A stretch of 64,000 nt of DNA. Source: Erinaceus europaeus. Lineage: Eukaryota > Chordata > Mammalia > Eulipotyphla > Erinaceidae. The position numbers and the translations under genes were made by a program. The stretch spans positions 76,589,118-76,653,117 of the forward strand of contig NC_080172.1 in assembly GCF_950295315.1 (NCBI RefSeq). Direction: 5' to 3'. A model generated the notes under the pieces. The model searched no databases. It was not told the DNA's origin and was given only the letters and a program-made list of their open reading frames with translations. Each line of letters opens with the position of its first letter. The stretch's first letter is position 1. Shown here in pieces: positions 1-10,075 of the stretch.

Positions 1-324
1 TGCTCCACCACCACTTTTCAAATAAATAAACACTGGCAAAAGTTAACATCTAGCTTTAGCATTCTGCAGAGGTGAGTTTGCCTAGAAGGTGATGGAACTT
101 AAGCTTCAGGACTTCAGACTTTAATAAAGCCCCTTCCAGAAACTGGGAGAGGCCTAAGCAGTGTGTTCACATAGTCATGTGTTCATATAAATCTTCCAAA
201 AGTCAGACTTAGCTTTTAATTAAAGAGGGCCTCCAAGGTTGTATAGTTTCATATTCAAGAAAACCTGGATCTCCCACTCTACATACTGCCTTTCTAAGGA
301 CTCTGCTAATTACTATTCTATGGT
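1..324. other. Unassigned non-coding DNA
   Basis: No gene, open frame of note or recognisable repeat is seen here. The composition is ordinary and AT-leaning. Confidence 0.5.
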
Positions 325-485
325 GACCTTATATAATCCTCACAACAGCCCTATGAGGTAGTGCTGGTGTTATCTCTACTTCTCAGATGAAGAAACCAGA
401 TAACCTGACCACAGTCACCCCATTCAGGAGTGATAGGCAAGATTTGTACCCTAGCATTTGAAGCCAATTCTAAAACCCTGATGAA
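325..485 (-). repeat. MIR (ancient mammalian SINE)
   Basis: The plus strand reads like the reverse complement of the MIR core: 'cctcacaacagccctatgag', then 'cagatgaagaaacc', then a diverged tRNA-related part. Divergence is high, as expected for MIR, which stopped moving before the placental radiation. Confidence 0.75.
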
Positions 486-1671
486 GTCTAGGGGAGGCCA
501 AACCTGACTAGATCACATTAACATAGGTGGTACCTACAAAACACTATCATTTTACCTATCTTACTATAATAACAGTGATGGCTGGTGTTTTAAAATAGCC
601 TACGATTTGGTGAAGACGTTTATTATACAGGGTTTTCCTTACCCACTTTCATTTAATATTCTAGTACAGTAGATGGAATCAATTTTAGGGCAGAAGGAAG
701 AATGTAAAAGGAGAGGAAGAATGTAAAAGGAGAGGAAGAAAGGAAAACGGATAAGCCTATGGTCACTAGATTCTCTGTATATCTTCCACAGCCCCCCCCC
801 CCCTTCCTTTTTGAATGATGTGCAAAACTACTTTGTCTCTTGGGAAGTTCCATTTTGGTTATCTTTTATTCGTATCTGCTCTGTCCCCTGAGGACTTCTA
901 CTCTGGAGGCCCTATTTCTAGTCTGAAAAGTCAAAGGGCAGAAAGGAATCTTTCCTGTAAACATCCTCGGGGCCACTCCCGGAAAAGGGAACTAGCAATG
1001 CTGCTTCCTGTCTTTATTCAGGTTCTTGGAGCAAATAATACAGTTTTCTATTCCACTTAGTAGTCACAGGGCCAATAGGAGAACAGAAATGAAAATGTCT
1101 CAGGCTTAAAAAATATCTTCCGATTGAGGACTGTTTTCTCTTTGGGTTCACATTCCTGGCTTAGAAAACTAATTCACACACCTGGCTGCCCTCCAGATGC
1201 TGGTCTAGCACTATGCTTGCCACTTCAGAAGTGCTACAGACTTGATTCCTACATCCTCCAAGAGGTGCTGCCAAGACCACACCCCACCAAGTTTGCCCCT
1301 TCTCCAGAGTTTTCTGGTCTGACTTCCCTGTTTCTGACCTCAGTGCAATTCTCACCCAGCTGGACAAACTTTAAGGCCACCTCTGATGATTTCTGCCCTC
1401 CCACAGTCCCCATAAATCACTGAGGGCCCTGGACTTTCCTTCCTGTGAATCCAGACTCATTCTCTAACACTTGGTTCCTAGCCCTTTTCTTCTTGGACTC
1501 GGGCTACTACAATTGCTTCCTGACTAGTTTTCTGCCTTTAGAGCTACTCCCTTGCAGACATGAATTTATTGTCCAGTAAATCCTAAACAAGATACCTCGC
1601 TTGTATGCACAGACCCCCTCTCAAATGCTTGTATCTAATTTCATATGTAGGGTATATTTCTTAAACTTCCC
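486..1671. other. Unassigned DNA with small simple repeats
   Basis: No gene is supported. It holds a perfect two-copy 19-bp tandem repeat (701-738, unit aatgtaaaaggagaggaag) and a 12-base C run (792-803). The rest looks unique or too decayed to name. Confidence 0.5.
701..738. repeat. Two-copy 19-bp tandem repeat
   Basis: The unit aatgtaaaaggagaggaag occurs twice back to back without mismatch, which suggests a recent slippage duplication. Confidence 0.85.
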
Positions 1672-1815
1672 AGGGTGGAGGAGATAGCACAATGGTTATG
1701 CAAAAAGACTTTCAAGCCTGAGGCCTTCAAGTCCCAGGTTCAATCCCTAGCACCACCATAAACCAGAGTTGAGCAGTATTCTGGGTAAAAGCAAAACAAG
1801 ACAAAAATAACCAAC
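1672..1815 (+). mobile_element. SINE-A (tRNA-derived)
   Basis: The head 'agcacaatggttatgcaaaa' is an A-box-like region, and 'caggttcaatccctag' is a B box. The body ends 'ccagagttgagcagtattct' followed by an A-rich tail. No ORF is expected. A second copy follows at once downstream. Confidence 0.8.
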
Positions 1816-1828
1816 AACAAAACTCCCG

Positions 1829-1965
1829 GGCAGAGGGCAGATATCATAATGGTTGTGCAAACAGACTCTCATGCCTGCGGTTCCAAAGTCCCAGGTTCAA
1901 TCCCCCGTACCACCATAAGCCAGAGCTGAACAGTGCTCTGGTAACAAAACAAAACAAAACAAAAC
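1829..1965 (+). mobile_element. SINE-A (tRNA-derived)
   Basis: Second SINE-A in the same direction: 'atcataatggttgtgcaaac' head, 'caggttcaatccc' B box, 'gctgaacagtgctctggtaa' end, and a (CAAAA)n tail. Confidence 0.85.
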
Positions 1966-2795
1966 AACTCCCCAAATTATATAAGTTTCAGAACTTTCAA
2001 AAGAGCATTTTCTCCACCTTTATCCACTTTGCATTCAGCTTCCATATTAGTCCTCTATTATTAATTCAATAGGTATATATTTTTCAGATTATTTTAGGTT
2101 CACAGAGAAATGGCAGAAAGCATAAGAAACCCCTCTAACTCCCCTGCCCTTACAAAGCTAGGACTCTGCCTACTGTAGCTCCTCCATAGAGGGTGCACTG
2201 TGACAATGGACCACACACCATTATCATCCCAAGTCCAGAGTTGACATTAAAAGTAAGCTTTCTAATTCTACTACTTTGCTCACCAGGAGATGCTTACCTG
2301 GTATAGCCAAGCGGGAGGCCCTTGGTTAGAGCCCCTGGTCTCCAGATAGGTCCACCTGCATGTGATCTCTCCATTTCTCTCCCTCACTCTCATCCTATAT
2401 TTGGAGGTGGAAAAAAAGAGTCCACAAAAGTAGTCACACAGGTACAAGGTAAGTCCCAGCAAAACTTTAGAGGCAAATACAAAACTAGAACAAATAACAA
2501 CTACAACAATAGCCTGCCAGCTCAGAAGCTTCCCTAAAGTTTATCTCCTTGATTATAAAAGGCTTTTCATAGACTCCCTGAATTTTACTATACAAGTTTA
2601 TTTTCCATCTACATAAATTGCCACAAGCTACCATATCGATGAGAATTAGTGTTTAGAAAAGTGAAATGTTTTACACATTATGAAATTAAGTATGTTTTTT
2701 TTTATCTTATTTCCCAATAATACCTACACATATACTTCACAGAAGGACTCTCCAAGCTGGCCATTCCTCTGGTCACTTTGCAGCTTTCCTTTGTT
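1966..2795. other. Unassigned DNA, one degenerate SINE-like stretch
   Basis: No gene. Around 2270-2460 'ttggttagagcccctggtct' and a following TCTC-rich body recall a decayed SINE-B or SINE-D, but the match is too weak for a firm call. Confidence 0.4.
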
Positions 2796-2946
2796 GTTAT
2801 TTTGTGTTTGTTTGTTTACTTATTTATTTTTACCAGAGCACTGCTCAGCTCTGGTTTATGGTAGTGTGGGGATTGAACTTGGGACTTTGGAATTTCAGGC
2901 ATGAGGGTCTCTTTGCATGACCATTATGCTATTTAACCGCCCCCCA
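2796..2946 (-). mobile_element. SINE-A, antisense
   Basis: Starts with a T-rich tail and reads 'accagagcactgctcagctc', then 'tctctttgcatgaccattat', the reverse complement of the SINE-A end and head. Moderately diverged. Confidence 0.85.
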
Positions 2947-3011
2947 GCTTTGTTTATACCACCTTCACACAGACTGAGGTTAGACCTGACTCAACTAAGA
3001 TGCACTAAGAC

Positions 3012-3410
3012 TATTTTTTTTTTTTTTTTTTTTTGCTACAGGGTTATTGCTGGGGTGTGGTGCCTATAGGAGGAATTTTTTGCTTGTTTATTTTTATGTT
3101 TATTTTTTATGCTATCACTTTTTTTTTTTCACCAGAGCACTGCTCGGCTCTGGTTTATGGTGGTGCAGGGAACTGAACCTGTGACTTTGGAGCCTCAGGC
3201 ATAAGAGTCTCTTTGCATAACCATTATGCTACCTACCCCTGCCCTATTTTTATGTTTATTTTTTTAGTTTTTATTTGATAGGACAGAAAAATTGAGAAGC
3301 AAGAGGAAGATAAAGCAGGAGAGAGACAGACCCTTGTAGCACAGTGTCATAGTTGGTGAAGCTTTCCCTGTGCAGGTGGAGACCACCCCTATCCCACTCC
3401 ACCCCTAGTG
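3012..3410 (-). mobile_element. Old SINE-B/C-type element, antisense, split by SINE-A
   Basis: A T run leads into 'gggttattgctggggtgtgg' (the SINE 3' extension), then after the SINE-A insertion 'gataggacagaaaaattgag' and 'gaagctttccctgtgcaggt', typical of the body. The two halves fit one older element. Confidence 0.65.
3108..3244 (-). mobile_element. SINE-A inserted in an older SINE, with TSD
   Basis: Antisense SINE-A flanked by the direct repeat 'atttttatgtttatttttt' (3089-3107 and 3245-3263), a clear target-site duplication inside the older element. Confidence 0.85.
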
Positions 3411-3630
3411 CCAAGACTTCTTACAGGATGTCCAGCTGTCTCCAGCTGACCATCACAATCAATCCTGTTTGTCTCTTTTGGTCCTGACTCCCTCCTGGCA
3501 TCCTGCTTTCTGTGTTCCTACCTGCACGAAGAGCAGCACATTCTCATTTGGTAAGTTAATGGACCAGGAGGTTCTTTTTTTTTTTTTCAAAATAATAACA
3601 AAGTCCAATATAGCTATCTCAGTTTTTTTT

Positions 3631-3920
3631 TAACTTTTTTATTATTTATTTATTTATTTATTCCCTTTTGTTGCCCTTGTTGTTTTATTGTTGTAGTTAT
3701 TATTGTTGTTGTCATCGTTGTTGGATAGGACAGAGAGAAATGGAGAGAGGAGGGGAAGACAGAGAGGAGGAGAGAAAGATAGACACCTGCAGACCTGCTT
3801 CACCACCTGTGAAGCGACTCCCCTGCAGGTAGGGAGCCGGGGTTCGAACCGGGATCCTTATGCTGGTCCTTGTGCTTTGCTCCACCTGCGCTTAACCCGC
3901 TGCGCTACAGCCCGACTCCC
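3631..3920 (-). mobile_element. SINE-C (hedgehog ERI type), antisense, with TSD
   Basis: Full-length copy: T-rich and TTGTT-rich tail, 'gataggacagagagaaatgg', 'cctgcagacctgcttcacca', then the tRNA head in reverse ('cttaacccgctgcgctac'). It is flanked by 'gctatctcagtttttt' at 3613 and 3921. Low divergence suggests a young copy. Confidence 0.92.
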
Positions 3921-4011
3921 GCTATCTCAGTTTTTTATCCAATCAAAATAAAGACTTCAGGAAACCTTACAAGCAGGATTATCTTATCATAGAAAAGACA
4001 GTTTACTACTC

Positions 4012-4013
<2 letters not shown>

Positions 4014-4053
<40 letters not shown>
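4014..4053. repeat. (CA)n microsatellite
   Basis: Uninterrupted CA dinucleotide tract of about 20 units, probably length-polymorphic. Confidence 0.97.
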
Positions 4054-4055
<2 letters not shown>

Positions 4056-4567
4056 GGACTTAATCTCTGGATATATTCCATTAGTTTCTGTGTAGTACTC
4101 TTGACTTCAGAGAAATTCACAGCATTTTTCTCCATTGTGGCACTGTCTGAGGTCATGGAAACCACTCTGCCTGGCATTTGTGAGGCTACAGCAAATCTGG
4201 GCTCCACCACCTGTGTAGCTCCTGTTCATCAGCTGCCTGGGGGCACATTTTACTTTGTTGACTCTTTTCTTTGTATAACTTCTTGTGCATATATGTCATT
4301 TTCTCAACTAGAATGTAAGATTTGTAGAGAACCTGTGTAAGAACCGTGTTTAAACTCTCTAGCAAGACCATGCCCATAGAAACTGTTCAATCAATATTTG
4401 TCCAATGAATGAATCAACTTAGAATAGACTCTCTAAGCCTTTGTAACCAATAGTTCTCTTATTGGAGTATGAGTGCCCCATCCTGAGGCAATTTCTTTCA
4501 ACAGACTTTTTAAAAAAGTGTTCACTGGGACAAATTGCTTTGCATCTTAGTGAAACCTGAAAATGTA

Positions 4568-4599
<32 letters not shown>

Positions 4600-5007
4600 G
4601 ATGTGAAAAATACACAGTATCCTCCTCAGGGAAGTAGCAAGCCTCAGCAAGGAAAATTAAAACACAAATACACCTTATAACTTGTTGCTTAATTGATCCC
4701 AGTAATCAGGCTTTGTTGGTGGGTACATAGACAGTATGTGTTTCTGGCTTGATCTGACTTGATGGCAGGGCAGCCTTTCACCCATGTGCTTATGCTTGCA
4801 CAGCAACCATAGTGCTTCTTTCTCTACCTGGGTGATTTAAAAAGAAAAAGAAAGCAACTTAATATCTTCCTGGACAAGTCTTGATTTTATATTTAAAACT
4901 GACATAACAGCAATTAAAAAAAAATTATTTAACTCAAAATTATGGGTTACCTTTCAAAAATAGAAGTAAAACCAGGCTAAAGCCTTGTTTAGAATGTTCA
5001 TTGTTCA
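4054..5007. other. Unassigned DNA
   Basis: No gene or named repeat is supported. A short (CA)n/(TA)n stretch lies at 4569-4600. Confidence 0.5.
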
Positions 5008-5206
5008 GGGTTGGGTGGTGGTGGCACATCTGGTTTAGCACACATGTTATCATGTGCAAGAACTCAGGTTCAAGCCCCTGGCCCCTACCTATAAGGGGGA
5101 AACTTCATAAGTGGTGATGCAGTGTTGCAGTTGTCTATCTTTCTCTTTCCCTCTCTACTTTTCCCTTCCATCTCAGTTTCTTTCTGTCTATATTCAATTA
5201 AAAAAA
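5008..5206 (+). mobile_element. SINE-B
   Basis: Head 'tggtggtggcacatctggtt', B-box-like 'ctcaggttcaagcccctggc', TCTC-rich body, and a poly(A) tail that abuts the L1 beginning at 5207. Confidence 0.85.
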
Positions 5207-7590
5207 AAATGTGGAGACTTCCAGAGGCAGAGTTCCAGAATAGCAGCAACTACATCTCTCTCCTCTCCCAGTCAACTAAGAATAACAAAGAAGATCACCT
5301 GAGAACACAACAAGACAAGACTTGGAATACTTTGGGAACCCACCAAGTAATGGGTTAGGAGTGAATAATTAAGCCAAAAAGTTTATTTATACATAAAAGC
5401 CCATAGTCTCCCATAGCCTACAGGGAAGATAAAGAAAAAAAAAAGTTTAAAAGCTACCTTGCTTAACCTCAAGGACTGAGAAAACATTTAAACAACTGTT
5501 AATTTCCACAACTGTGAACTCTTTAAGTACCTTACTTAGACACAGCTTAATCCAGGAAAGAGTGATCAGTGGATTGAAAAGTAGAGAGGAACCTCATAAC
5601 ACACCAAATACAATGCTTAAACCAAGAAGAAACATTGGAGAAATGAACAAGGACAAAAGCCCAGCTAAAAGCCCCCCTAAAAGGTAGAAGCACATAAGAA
5701 TGAAGACAACAACCAAATACTAATTGAGGGATTAGTCACAGGAGTGAGAAAAGAGTTTTAAAGTACTATCAATGGAAATGGAAAAATAGCAATGAGACTC
5801 TGAAAGAAAATACTAATTATTTTGAGGTAATTAGAGATCTGAAAGCTGAAATAGCTGAGCTAAGAGCACAACTAGCTGAACAATCCAATACAATATCAGA
5901 ACAAGTTAGCAAAATAGCTGAGCTACAGAAAACAGTAGTGGTTATCGCACCAAAGTAAAAGACTCTGGGGTGGGGGTGGATGGGTGGGGAGAATACAGGT
6001 CCAAGAAGGATGACAGAGGACCTAGAGGGGGTTGTATTGTTATATGGGAACCTGGGGAATGTTATGCATGTACAAACTATAGTATTTACTGTTGAATGTA
6101 AAACATTAATTCCCCAATAAAGAAATAAAAAATAAATTAATTAATTAATTAAAAAAAAAAAGAAAACAGTAGAGGGGAGAGAAAATAGAATAAGTGAGAC
6201 AGAAAACAAAATTAAGATTAAGGATGAATTAGAGAAAACTAAGAAAGAAGTAAGAGATCTCAAAAAAGAGATTAAGAGATAATAAAAACAAAACAGCAAC
6301 ATATGGGACGTCTTCAAAAGAAGTAATATATGCATTATTTGCTTGCCAGAGGAAAGAGAGGGAGGGGAAGAAAGCATTCTACAGGACATAATAGCTGAGA
6401 ACTTCCCTACCCTAGACAATATAAAAGACATAAAAGTTCAAGAAGCTCAGATGGTCCCAAATAGAACCAACCCAGACTTAAAGACACCAAGACACATCCT
6501 ATTTAGAATGAAAAGGAATAAGGATAAAGAAAGGATCTTGAATGCTGCAAGAGAAAAAAACAAGTGTCACCTACAGAGGAAAACCCATTAGCAGATTAGC
6601 AGCAGATTTCTCCACACAAACACTAAAGGCCAGAAGAACATGGTAAGATATGTATTGAGCTCTCAAAAAGAAAAACTTTCAACAAAGACTACGGTGTCCT
6701 GCTAGGCTGTCATTCAAACTAGATGGAGGCATAAAAACCTTCTCAGATAAGCAACAGTTAAAGGAATCAATTATCACCAAGTCTGTCCTGAAAGAAGTTA
6801 TGAAAGGTCTCTTAAAAAATAATAAAATCATCATAAACATGCCATATATCAAAACACAAAAATTTTAACATAATGGAATTAAAATATCTTCATTCTATAA
6901 TACAATAAATTTCAATGGCCTGAATTCGCCTGTTAAAAAGCACAGAGTAGAAAGATGGATCAGAAAACACAACACAACTATATGTTCTCTGCAGGAATCC
7001 CACCTAACTCAGTAAGACAAACACAGACTCAAAATGAAAGGATGCAAAACCACCAGACAAGCCAATGGACCACAAAAAAAAAAAAAGAGCAAAAACAGCT
7101 ATTCTCAATATTAAACAAACATTAAAATTAATAAAATAGAAAAAGATAGGGATGGACATTAATTAATGCTCAGAGGATCAGTCAATCAAGAGGACTTAAC
7201 AATTATTAACATCTATGCACCCAATGAGAAGCCATCTAAATACATCAAACATCTACTGAAAGAGTTACAGCCATATATTAACAACACAGTAATAGGAGAT
7301 TTCAATACCCTTGGATGTTAGACCAGAAACTACCAAATACTTAGAGGAAAATATTGGCAGAACTCTTTCCATCTAAATTTTAAAGGCATCTTCAATGAAA
7401 CAAATCCAATTACAAAAAACTAAAAAGTTGAACAATAAACACAAAGCAGAACTTGGACTGGGTCTGGTGTATTTCACCAAAGTAATGGACTCTGGGATGG
7501 GGGGTAGGGTTCAGGTCCTGGAACACGATGGCAGAGGAGGACCTAGAGTGGGGTTGAATTGTTATGTGGAAAACTGAGAAATGTGAACAT
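5207..7590 (+). mobile_element. Old L1, full ends, internally deleted, ORFs broken
   Basis: Begins with the L1 5' end ('gagacttccagaggcagagt'), then decayed ORF1 (about 5600-6830) and the start of ORF2 (from about 6873, endonuclease part). At about 7310 the endonuclease coding sequence jumps to late ORF2 ('ttggatgttagaccag'), and at about 7430 a second jump reaches the 3' UTR. Many stops and frameshifts. The equivalent of most of 47620-47960 of the intact L1 is missing from its 5' UTR. It is interrupted by another L1 tail at 5939-6160. Confidence 0.88.
5939..6160 (+). mobile_element. 5'-truncated L1 tail inserted in L1 ORF1, with TSD
   Basis: A 222-bp L1 3' UTR fragment starting near 'cgcaccaaagtaaaagactc' and ending in the normal 'ccccaataaagaaat' plus an A/T-rich tail. 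It is flanked by 'agaaaacagtag' at 5927-5938 and 6161-6172. It carries the AATAAA-bearing end that the intact L1 lacks. Confidence 0.93.
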
Positions 7591-7652
7591 GAGTAGATAA
7601 TGGTTATGAAAAGAGACTCTTATTCCTAAGGCTCCAAAGTCTCAGGTTCATG
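7591..7652 (+). mobile_element. SINE-A fragment
   Basis: Only the head and B box survive ('agataatggttatgaaaaga', 'ccaaagtctcaggttca'). Confidence 0.7.
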
Positions 7653-7992
7653 GTGAATTCACCTTCTTTACCCCATCTTAGATGGAGCTCGATGATACCA
7701 AGTTAAGTGAGATAAGTCAGAAACAAAAAGGATGAATATTGGATGATCTCACTCATAGGCAAAAGTTGAAAAACAAGATCAGAAGGGAAAAGTCTAAACA
7801 GAACTTGGACTGGAGTTGGTGTATTGCACCAAATTAAAAGACTCTGGAGTGGGGAGGAGGGATCAGGTTCTGAAACATGATGGCAAAGGAGGACCTAGTG
7901 GGGGTTGTATTGTTTTGTGGACATGTTATGCATGTACAAACTATTACATTTTACTGTTGACTATAAACAACCTCCCAATAAAGAAATTTATA
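7653..7992 (+). mobile_element. L1 3' end fragment
   Basis: Covers the last codons of ORF2 in decayed form ('gtgagataagtcagaaacaa'), then the 3' UTR with 'gcaccaaattaaaagactct' and the terminal 'ctcccaataaagaaat'. Confidence 0.88.
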
Positions 7993-8927
7993 CATATATG
8001 TATATATGGTATTTCTATAGGAAAAAAATGTTCATTGTCTTTCAGTTTAGTTTCACTGAGCAGCTACTAATTATCTGCCAGAAATCTGGTCTTATTCCAG
8101 ATATTAAGGCTATAGCAGTGAAAGAAAAGTTACAAATTCCTGCCCTCCTGAAATTTATGGGAGGGGGGTAAGAGAGCAAAAGAAACAAAGTAAGTAAGAA
8201 GTGCAGCATTGTATTAGAAGATAACAGGTGCAAAAAAAAAAAAAAAAAAAAACTAAATGGAACCAGAGAACTCTTTAGATTGGATGACCAGGGCAGGCCT
8301 AATTGACAAGGGAACTGAAGCAAAGACTTGGAGGAGGTGAACGGCATTGGTCACAAGGGTAGCTGAGGGAAGAGGAAATGCCTTTCTAGAGCATGACCTC
8401 ATCCAGCACCTTGTCATCTCATTCATGCATGCTGACCTTCCTGAATGCTTTCCACCTATTCCAGCCAGCTCTTTCACGCCTCACGCTTTGCACATAGCAA
8501 TTTGCTTCACACACATTCCATCAAGTCATCATTCTCCCCTCCCATCCCTGGACCCTAGACCAGTCTCCCAGTCTTCAGGTCCTAGCCTGTCACCACATAA
8601 GATGGGTTTTCTTTGTCTTCTGGCCCAAATAACTTAGGTGCTTTCTCACAATTAATGTGATAGTCCTCTGTTCAGATATTCAGTATAGATTGTTTGAATA
8701 CATGACAAAAGAAAAAGGGGTTTTAAAAGGGGATGAGTTCATTGAAGACAGAGATTCAGACTAGTTCAATTATCCCTAATACCAGGACATTGTTGAACAT
8801 ATTGATAACTTTATCTTCACACAATAAGCTTCATTAATAAGGATGGATACACGAATCAAGATGTGATTTGTTTAAAATTAAGCTTCACAGTGGCAAAGCA
8901 TCACTTTGTGTTATGAGAAATGAACTC
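7993..8927. other. Unassigned DNA
   Basis: No gene or named repeat. It contains an isolated A run at 8231-8251 with no clear retroposon body attached. Confidence 0.5.
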
Positions 8928-9150
8928 ATGGGGCACCTGGCTGAGGGCACATAGTTCTAAGTGCAAGGACCCATTCCACACCTGTAGCAGGGATGCTTCA
9001 CAAACAGCCAAGCAGGTTTGCAGGTGTCTATCTTTCTCTCTCCTCTTCTCAGTTTCTCTTTGTCTTATGTAATAAAATGGGGGGGGGGGAGGCCACTAGG
9101 AGCAATAGATTCATAGTTCTGGCATTGAGTTCCATTAATAACCCTGGAGA
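8928..9150 (+). mobile_element. SINE-B with 3' extension
   Basis: 'ggcacctggctgagggcaca' head, TCTC body, then 'ggccactaggagcaatagat' and 'aataaccctggagac', a 3' domain also seen at 20.6, 56.6 and 62.4 kb, so this is a longer family variant. Confidence 0.75.
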
Positions 9151-9784
9151 CAAAAAAAAGAATGAACTCACTCCCTGTGCCCCGCTTCTAGCAGGATACC
9201 ATTCCCTCCGGATGATGTGGTCCTTGGTTTCAATCCTTGGCCTTGATGGGCTCTTTTCAGGACCTTTCCACCCAACCTGGACAGGGAGCTATTTATGTAG
9301 CCCAGAACATTTCTAATGCTAAGCAGTAATTTGTATTCATTAATTTATTAATGAATTCATTGATTTTTTTCCAACCTCCTTATTCTAGTTGAAGGTGACA
9401 GATGACTGGAATCTATCCTGGAAGCTCAGGATGTAAGGCAGGATCCAAACTTGGTACAGGGCACGCTTCCATTGCACCCACACTCACCCACTCTTACTCA
9501 GACAGGGACAACAGAAATTCCAATGAACCTAACACACACAGTTTTGGAATGTGGGAGGGAACTGAAGCACCCAGAGAAACTCCATACCAACAGGAAGAGA
9601 ACATGCCATCTCCATGCTGATCATGGTCCCAGCCGAGAATCAATTCTTTCACCCTCATCAATGTTATAATAAAACAATTGTTGAAAATATTACATTATAT
9701 GAGGACATGTTGTACTTCAAAGAAAGAGTTCTTGAATTATCTTTCTCAATCCAAGAATAAAATTTAAGACATTTCTTTCCTTTT
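9151..9784. other. Unassigned DNA, possibly an ancient repeat at 9400-9690
   Basis: The stretch with 'ttttggaatgtgggagggaa' and 'gaagagaacatgccatctcc' resembles wording I associate with ancient vertebrate repeats, but I cannot name the family. No coding potential is credible. Confidence 0.35.
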
Positions 9785-10075
9785 ATATATTTGCCATTTT
9801 TTTATTGCCACCAGGATTATCACTGGAGCTCCATATCTGTCCAATAAATCCACCACTCCCTGTGCCATGATATTCTTTTCTATATTTTAATAGGATAGAG
9901 AGATATTGAGAGGATAGGGGGAGGTAGAGAAGAAGAGAGAAAGAGAAATACAATTAGCACTGTTGTGCTGCTTGTGAAGCTTCCTGCTACAGGTGGTGCC
10001 AGTGGTTTAAACCTGGATCCTTGTGAATGGTAACGTGTGTGCTCAGCTGGGTACACTGATACTCAACCCTACATG
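9785..10075 (-). mobile_element. Old SINE-B/C-type element, antisense
   Basis: 'gccaccaggattatcactgg' (3' extension reversed), 'aataggatagagagatattg', 'tgtgaagcttcctgctacag', and a decayed tRNA-like head. Diverged. Confidence 0.75.
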
